Source of the DNA: Conoideocrella luteorostrata
Lineage: Eukaryota; Ascomycota; Sordariomycetes; Hypocreales; Clavicipitaceae
Length of the DNA: 64,000 nt
Direction: 5' to 3'
Assembly (NCBI GenBank): GCA_032433595.1
Contig: JASWJB010000130.1
Location: 45,171-109,170 of the forward strand
Made by a program: the position numbers and the translations under genes. This document shows, in pieces, positions 58,881 to 64,000 of this stretch; the stretch's first letter is position 1; the number at the start of each line of letters is the position of its first letter. The notes under the pieces are model-generated. The model was given only the letters and a program-made list of their open reading frames with translations, was not told where the DNA came from and did not search any database.

Positions 58881-60184
58881 ATGCGGACTCAACAGCCATC
58901 TCATGCTCTGGGCAGCGACGCATGGCTCGGTGCCGATGAGTATGAGCCTGGAAGCGAGCTGCATACTCGGGCCACCAACTTCTTTACCGTGGTGAATTGG
59001 GATGCACTTAGTAGCATTGCTTCACAGCATAGGGGTGGTGAATCCTGTTATTTCACAAAGAACTTCTCAGTGGGCCATTTTAACATGACTCGGAGGATTG
59101 TGTTCGAGGACGGCACAAGTTGGGTGGCAAGACTTCGTTTTCCCAATCATGATACCGCGGCCGATCGTGAGGCTCTAGAGAACTCCAAAGTAATGGAAAT
59201 TGAAGTTGCCAGCATGAAGTTTTTTGGGCAAGCATTTATTTCATTACGCAATAGCGCAGCCCTGTTCAAACGGCTAACAGTGGCGTCAGGTCGAAAACGC
59301 AGATTCCTGTGCCGAAAGTTCACGCCTACAGCTTTGCGGTCGAAAATGACGTCGGTGCAGCGTTTATTCTGATGGATTACATCCATGGCAGCGTCGCTGC
59401 TGAGTTTCGCGAAGCACAAGGCTCTGCAGTCGGGCTCTTCGGCACTGTTGAACAGGATCGCAAATTTCGGGAGCAGATGGCTCACATCCAGGCAATTATC
59501 GCGTCATTCCGGTTTAAGCAAATCGGCTCTCTCTATTACAACCAAGAAACAGATGACTTTCATGTCGGGCCGGAACTTCAAACTGGCAAAGGCCCGTGGG
59601 TTTCGTCCATGGAATACTACGATGATCTTACCCATCACCTATTAAAATCGGCAATTAAGAACAATCTGCAAGGAGATCAATCGTTTATGGTACCATCGAT
59701 TCTTAACTACTTGTTACGAATATGCGGTGAAGAGAAAACAGGCCCGTTTCGACTGGTAAACCGTGATTTTGGTGCACATAACCTCCTCGTTAATCAAGAC
59801 TTTGACATCGTAGGTGTCATTGACTTTGATGGTGTCATGGCCGCACCACTTGAGGTTGTTGCTCAGTACCCAGTTTTATCTTTCCTTCAACTCGAAGCGC
59901 CAGGGATCGTCGATCCTCGTCCTGCGGTGGTTGAGCGCGTTGCACAAACGGCACCCAGACTACAAATGTACAAGGATATGTTGGCACGATATGAAGAGGA
60001 CGACAAAAGCGATGGTATCAGGGTCGCAGCACGTTTAGCATCCGAGTCCGCTAGAGTCTACCAAGGCATGACCGCCTACCAGCAACATCAAGACTTCGTG
60101 AACCAGAAATGGATGAAATCATGCTTAAAAATGCTACAAGACAGTGTGCAAGACGGTGTGCAAAGCAGGATGCAACAGCTATAA
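58881..60184 (+). CDS. Aminoglycoside phosphotransferase (APH)-like kinase family protein
   Basis: The protein is 413 aa in two exons: 58,881-59,227 and 59,290-60,184. The 62 bp intron starts GCAAGC (GC-AG) and has CTAAC 13 bases before its CAG. It joins ASMKFFG-SKTQIPVPKVHAY, matching the spacing of the family. The N-lobe has IVFEDGTSWVARLRFP, with Glu in EIEVASMKF. The catalytic loop is LVNRDFGAHNLL (Asp ~275; many APH proteins have His where this has Asn). The metal-binding Asp is in GVIDFDG (~294). This is the broad fungal APH/choline-kinase-like family, widely expanded and mostly without known substrates. Antibiotic resistance should not be inferred. A GTG upstream at 58,842 was rejected as start. 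Confidence 0.87.
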
Positions 60185-61407
60185 CATGTCTCGTGCCACA
60201 CAGCCAGCATCTTCTATCTGTTCGGCCTTGGCCAACCATGAGTATTGGGGCTAGGTCCTTCCATATCCTGTCACGCGTCGACATTTAGTCACGTGGAATC
60301 GCCTCGAACCGACTATTTGAAGACGCATGGAAGGCAGAAGTACAGGGACGAAATAACTGGCAGATTGATCGTGGTTCCGTAGCTCTATGAATGGCGGCAC
60401 TACATTGCTACATCTTTTCAAGCTTTGACTACTTAAGAGAACCCAAACCGTAGCGTGAGATTCTTGAGCGCTAGATTGCTTGCCTGTTGCTGCTTGGCCC
60501 ATTTTCCACGGGTATGGGACGCTCATTTCGAGAGCTCGTCCAGTAGACAAGCCCCATCCTGCAGAGGACTGAGCTGTTGCAATGCAACGCAATCCTCATC
60601 AAGGCTATTGCGTAAATTCTCGGCAAAAAGCGGCGTGGATGCTCAGCTTAACTCCCTGACAGCAGCAGACCGGCGGTTAACGATTGGCTATGGGCTGGCC
60701 ATCAGGTCGGATGCCGTAGCGTTTGAGGCTGGCGGGAGGCAAGAAGTCACTTCGCAAGGCAGCCAATCACTAGCCCCTTGATCGTCACCTCCAACAGGCC
60801 TCTGTAACTTTGCCGCCCGATGGTCCGCCAGGTGTTTGTTAGCCCCACTTTGGCGTCGTCTTAGCTATTCTCTCGCGAAGTCTTCTGAGAACTCTGAAGT
60901 TCGGAGTGGGAAGCATCATCTACGGGCGGCGGCTAATCTCGATTTCTATTGGTTAGCGAGTTTGCTAGTTCGGTAGGGGAAAGCCTCTTGTATTCTTAGT
61001 GATCCTGCAATCGTTTGGATGGGGAAGCGTCGAGAGAATACCATCGAATCAGACTGCGGCTCAGCCAGTGGATGAAACAGTGACGAATCGTTTCCTGCAG
61101 ATGATCTTTCGCGCTAATCCAACCCAACTGATCCATCCGTAATGGCCGTGGCCTGAGGGCGGCTACAATCAGCGCTGTTCCTTCCAATCAATGTACGGAA
61201 AAGCTTTCCCGGGAGGAGTCGCTTCTAGGATGAGGCACTGCGTTGAGGAATGGCGAATTCCGGCGGTAGCCATGAGATTTTGCATTTAAACGTCTGCCTG
61301 CGCCATATCCTACTCCTTTGTTCAAACAATCCTACTCCTTTGTGCAAGCAATAAATTTCAGCTCAGAAACTACAGACTCTGTCATTGCTCTCTACCTTTC
61401 ATCAATC
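60185..61407. other. Intergenic, no confident gene
   Basis: A 108-codon plus-strand frame at 60,455-60,781 begins with a hydrophobic stretch (MRFLSARLLACCCLAHF), but the rest is Ser/Arg-rich and unlike any family I know. I leave it uncalled. A direct repeat of ATCCTACTCCTTTGT lies at 61,306-61,343, just upstream of the small zinc-ribbon gene. Confidence 0.35.
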
Positions 61408-61509
61408 ATGGAGACCGTCAATCAACTGACTTACAACGTGGAATGCCTCAAATGTGGCAACTTGGTCAAGAACGGCCACAAGTGCAGCCACTGCGGGCAA
61501 CAGAACTAG
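61408..61509 (+). CDS. 33-residue CxxC/CxxC zinc-ribbon-like microprotein
   Basis: The reading frame METVNQLTYNVECLKCGNLV...CSHCGQQN has two CxxCG knuckles, CLKCG and CSHCG. The 11 residues between them are NLVKNGHKCSH-like and charged. This is the classical four-cysteine zinc-ribbon layout with nothing else attached. The ATG (ATCATGG) follows a TCATCAATC leader and a pyrimidine-rich region. The frame is far too short for ORF length to count as evidence, so the call rests on the paired CxxC motifs and composition. It could be the last exon of a longer gene, or a true small protein. No function can be assigned. Confidence 0.45.
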   Translation: METVNQLTYNVECLKCGNLVKNGHKCSHCGQQN

Positions 61510-62335
61510 GCCAAGCAATCATAAAACAAAATGGTATGACATATTCTCACGCTATCGTTATTTCCTTGGCTATCAGTCGTCAACGCAACTCTAACAGAAC
61601 ACTTGAGGCAGCGCGCCAGACAAGGCATGGCTCAGAAATCTTGGCCTACTGCGATGCGCAGGGACGGTGTTCGTGGTGTGAGACGGGTATGATGTGGGTT
61701 GTATGTTCAATGAAGGTTAAAGGAACTTTGGTTCAAGAACATCGCTAGTACAATAAATTTCAGTGGTTTGCTGGGCTTGCCCAAAGGAACGAATGCGATG
61801 GACCAGTTGGGTCTATCATCCTCTACTAAATGGGCTTCAGCCGAATACTTGTACCAGATAGAGATATTCTTAATCAAGCCCAACGATGACACTGAGTTTC
61901 TACAGAGCCGTGATTTTCCATGAGCCACATCGGACGCCATACTAAATTTAGTTCACTCATCGAGATATACGGCCTGCGAAAGTTTTAAGTCTCCGCTAGT
62001 TGGCGGGCGATGGAGACCTACAACGCTAGGGAGAATGCCAGTGGCCATTATGATGTGAATCAATATGAATGTACTCCGTACGGAGCAGAGTCTGTGGGAT
62101 GGAAGGGGAAGTGAGAAATTTGGATCTATAGTTACTCCATGGTGAGCAAAGCAATTAATGCGGGGTAGCTGGCACATGGGAAAGGTGCGGACTTTGTGAA
62201 GCCAATAAGGTGCCTTGTATGAAATACTTATCCCCGCTCACCAACCCCCCTTCTTCTTCTCCTGTGCCAACCAACTGTCGGCCCCGTCATCGCCACATAG
62301 ACCCCCCCAGAGGACCTTCCTCATCATCCATCACC
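61510..62335. other. Intergenic upstream of the kinase-like gene
   Basis: A minus-strand 77-codon frame at 61,940-61,707 has natural-looking composition (DDRPNWSIAFVPLGKPSKPL), but I cannot place it. The palindrome CTCCGTACGGAG lies at 62,074-62,085. No other feature. Confidence 0.35.
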
Positions 62336-63142
62336 ATGGCACTTCGCATAACATCATGGGAGGATCTAGCCTTCTGCGATGAGGAATTGGACGGCGACAC
62401 AGGCGAATTTCAGCACACAAGTTTTGCAGCCTTCGACGCTGACGACAATGCGTACTTTGGAACGTTGAAGAAAGCCAAAAGTAGCATCACTTTTTCGCAA
62501 ATCTCGTCTGCTCTTGCTCCTATTCCAGACAATGAGCTTTTCCCCAGCTGGGCCCCTTGTCATATCAGGGTCACCAAAGCTCAGGATGCAGCCTCGCCTG
62601 ACACATACGTTAAACATCCGAGCCTTTCCTTTTACGAAACGTTCAAGGAACACAACGTCGTCGACCTGATTCCCAAAGGCTTGCTCGAGGAGGCCGGGGT
62701 AATGGAGATTATTTGCCACTATCCCCACCCGAACATCATTCAGTATCATGGTTGTAGAGTCCGTCGTGGCCGCATTACCGGTATTGTCCTTGATCGTCAT
62801 CCCCACACGCTGAACGACTATCTGAAGAGCGAGATTGGGTCTGTGGACAAGAAACCATTCATGCAGGCCATCACGTCGGCGATCTCCCACATGCACTCTT
62901 TCGGCTGGGCCCACAACGACCTGAATCCAGGCAACATCATGGTTGACAAGGATGGCATGCCAGTCCTGATCGACTTTGGATCTGCCCGCGAAGTAGGGGC
63001 TAAACTGGGAACAAGTCGGGGAACAAAAGGGTGGATCGAGGGAGAGATGAAGGATTATCACACGTCAGACAAGGCTCATGATTTGTTTGCTATAGACAAG
63101 CTTCGTATGTGGTTGGACAATCCAACTTTCGATAACTGCTGA
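62336..63142 (+). CDS. Protein kinase-like family protein
   Basis: A single exon of 268 aa. The start is the ATG in CACCATGGC; an upstream in-frame ATG at 62,219 gives a Pro/Ser-rich leader without kinase features. Visible kinase motifs: EAGVMEIICHYPHPNIIQYH (alphaC region and HPNI), a GIVLDRHPHTLNDYL hinge, catalytic loop HNDLNPGNIMV with Asp195, and IDFGSA with Asp213. Lys in YVKHPSL may be the ATP-binding lysine; no classical glycine loop is visible. The catalytic loop has HND instead of HRD. This matches a family of short fungal kinase-like proteins with unknown substrates. Its C-lobe is reduced, so activity is plausible but unproven. Confidence 0.82.
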   Translation: MALRITSWEDLAFCDEELDGDTGEFQHTSFAAFDADDNAYFGTLKKAKSSITFSQISSALAPIPDNELFPSWAPCHIRVTKAQDAASPDTYVKHPSLSFYETFKEHNVVDLIPKGLLEEAGVMEIICHYPHPNIIQYHGCRVRRGRITGIVLDRHPHTLNDYLKSEIGSVDKKPFMQAITSAISHMHSFGWAHNDLNPGNIMVDKDGMPVLIDFGSAREVGAKLGTSRGTKGWIEGEMKDYHTSDKAHDLFAIDKLRMWLDNPTFDNC

Positions 63143-63597
63143 GCACTGTCATCAAATTTCAAACCACCGATTAAACAGCTCATCACACTGCAATCAAGCC
63201 AAGCTAGCCAGCCATAAGACGATAGTTTTGAGATATTGAGTGCTTTAGCAATGAAATAGTATGAAACATGGTGTCGGCCTGTCGAGTACAGGGCCACGGG
63301 CGTGCATTATGTGTCTTTACATAGATGTGAGGCAAAGGAGCAATTTACAACGGTGGAAATCGGCAGGAAAAGACGAATTTGATAAAAAAAACTGAAAAAT
63401 AATGCGCAAGTGAACCGAACCGGTCTCACGTTGGCGGACTTGAACGGAGATGGATAGATCTGGGCGACGAAATACGGCTCGATCTGCTTGTACCAGGTGA
63501 ACTAGACCGTGGCATGGAGGAAGAGAGGTTGGAAATAAGACTACTGGCTCAGAACAGGATATCGAGAAACAGAACAGCGTCAATCATATTATAGCAA
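63143..63597. other. Intergenic, 3' of the kinase-like gene
   Basis: Presumed 3' UTR and spacer; no gene, RNA or repeat recognised. Confidence 0.3.
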
Positions 63598-63786
63598 TGG
63601 TGGGTTGCATAAGGTGTTGTGTAATTACGGTATCGATACCAATTGCGGTCAAAATGCAATATATTGTATAATCTCTGTATATCTCAGAAGGGGAAAAACA
63701 AGTCAAGGTGGGAGACTCGATATCGCCGTATAAATATCGTGGCCGAAAGGTGACCATGTGACCATGTGACCCGCTCCATGCTCCAA
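63598..63786 (+). mobile_element. Truncated LTR, family 2
   Basis: TGGTGGGTTGCATAAGGTGT through CGCCGTATAAATATCGTGG and GGTGACCATGTGACC aligns with the LTR at 44,976. The 3' ATTCCAACA end is replaced by an E/core scrap. Confidence 0.65.
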
Positions 63787-63830
63787 GGAGACTGTGGGCC
63801 GTCTCCTTGAGACTAAGCTTCCATACTTTA
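63787..63830 (+). repeat. E-end/core fragment
   Basis: GGAGACTGTGGGCCGTCTCC and TTGAGACTAAG resemble the E-block end and core start seen at 26,105 and 55,245. DNA from 63,831 to the window end shows no further feature. Confidence 0.45.
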
Positions 63831-64000
63831 TGCCTGCGTCCGTTACTTTCCTTCTGCTGTGTGGGCGGAAATGATCCTCTAGGGTGACAAGGTTTGAATT
63901 CACGTGCGTTGTGGACCTGACAAATTTCGTCAATTCAGCTATAAGTAGTGCGGTTGTGCCCTTCGAGACTGGCCATCATCAAGAATCAACAGAAGTTCCC

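Noticed and set aside
60455..60781. Possible secreted 108-residue protein
   Set aside because: The hydrophobic start is Arg/Cys-broken, the remainder has no domain, and no supporting context was found.

Overview
The window looks like nuclear DNA of a filamentous ascomycete (Sordariomycetes, probably Hypocreales; this is inference). The evidence is short 49-75 bp introns with GT-AG or GC-AG ends and CTRAY-like branch points, typical Pezizomycotina gene families, and C-to-T/G-to-A decay of repeats that resembles repeat-induced point mutation (RIP). I saw no tRNA, rRNA, CRISPR array or bacterial-type operon.

About 40% of the window is non-coding repeat. A composite unit of roughly 2.4-3.7 kb recurs at least seven times, mostly in the same orientation, with a constant block order. 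Block A is an array of ~75 bp degenerate units carrying GACGAGCTCGTTGAAAGG. Block B is GAT/GCT/CCG trinucleotide-rich DNA with GGCCACAGGTCAGGATTC and GGGAGAGGGGAAAAGTCAGC motifs. Block C/D is ~180 bp tandem units with GGCGCAAAAGATGCACAAGA and CCAGCGATACGGGG. Block E is a GC-rich terminus with GCGGCAACTCTGCGGCGGGC. Units are joined by ~60-100 bp hairpin cores, and three E blocks sit in large near-perfect palindromes. At least three families of LTRs ending in ATTCCAACA lie in or beside the units, plus two MITE-like elements.

Gene islands between the repeats, left to right: a degraded, strongly GC3-biased pair of convergent coding relics (0.96-2.6 kb, origin unknown); a secreted four-cysteine repeat protein (4.8-5.4 kb, -); a secreted subtilase broken by one in-frame stop (6.4-8.8 kb, +); a GPI-anchored Kre9/KNH-type cell-wall protein (10.0-10.8 kb, +); a rhodopsin-like membrane protein relic (11.9-12.1 kb, -); a SAM-dependent O-methyltransferase (12.9-14.2 kb, +); three paralogous BTB/POZ genes (18.5-23.0 kb); a five-exon NLR-type gene with a lipase-like, NACHT and repeat architecture, whose 3' end has decayed and carries a solo LTR (30.6-36.7 kb, -); an MFS transporter (46.4-47.7 kb, -); a GPI-anchored type-B carboxylesterase with a MITE in intron 1 (49.7-51.7 kb, +); an aminoglycoside-phosphotransferase-like kinase (58.9-60.2 kb, +); a tiny CxxC zinc-ribbon protein (61.4-61.5 kb, +); and a protein-kinase-like gene (62.3-63.1 kb, +).

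The genes do not form one pathway. They are typical accessory genes (secreted hydrolases, cell-surface proteins, an NLR, an orphan methyltransferase, BTB paralogs) in a fast-evolving, repeat-dense compartment. Several are broken by stops, frameshifts or LTR insertion.
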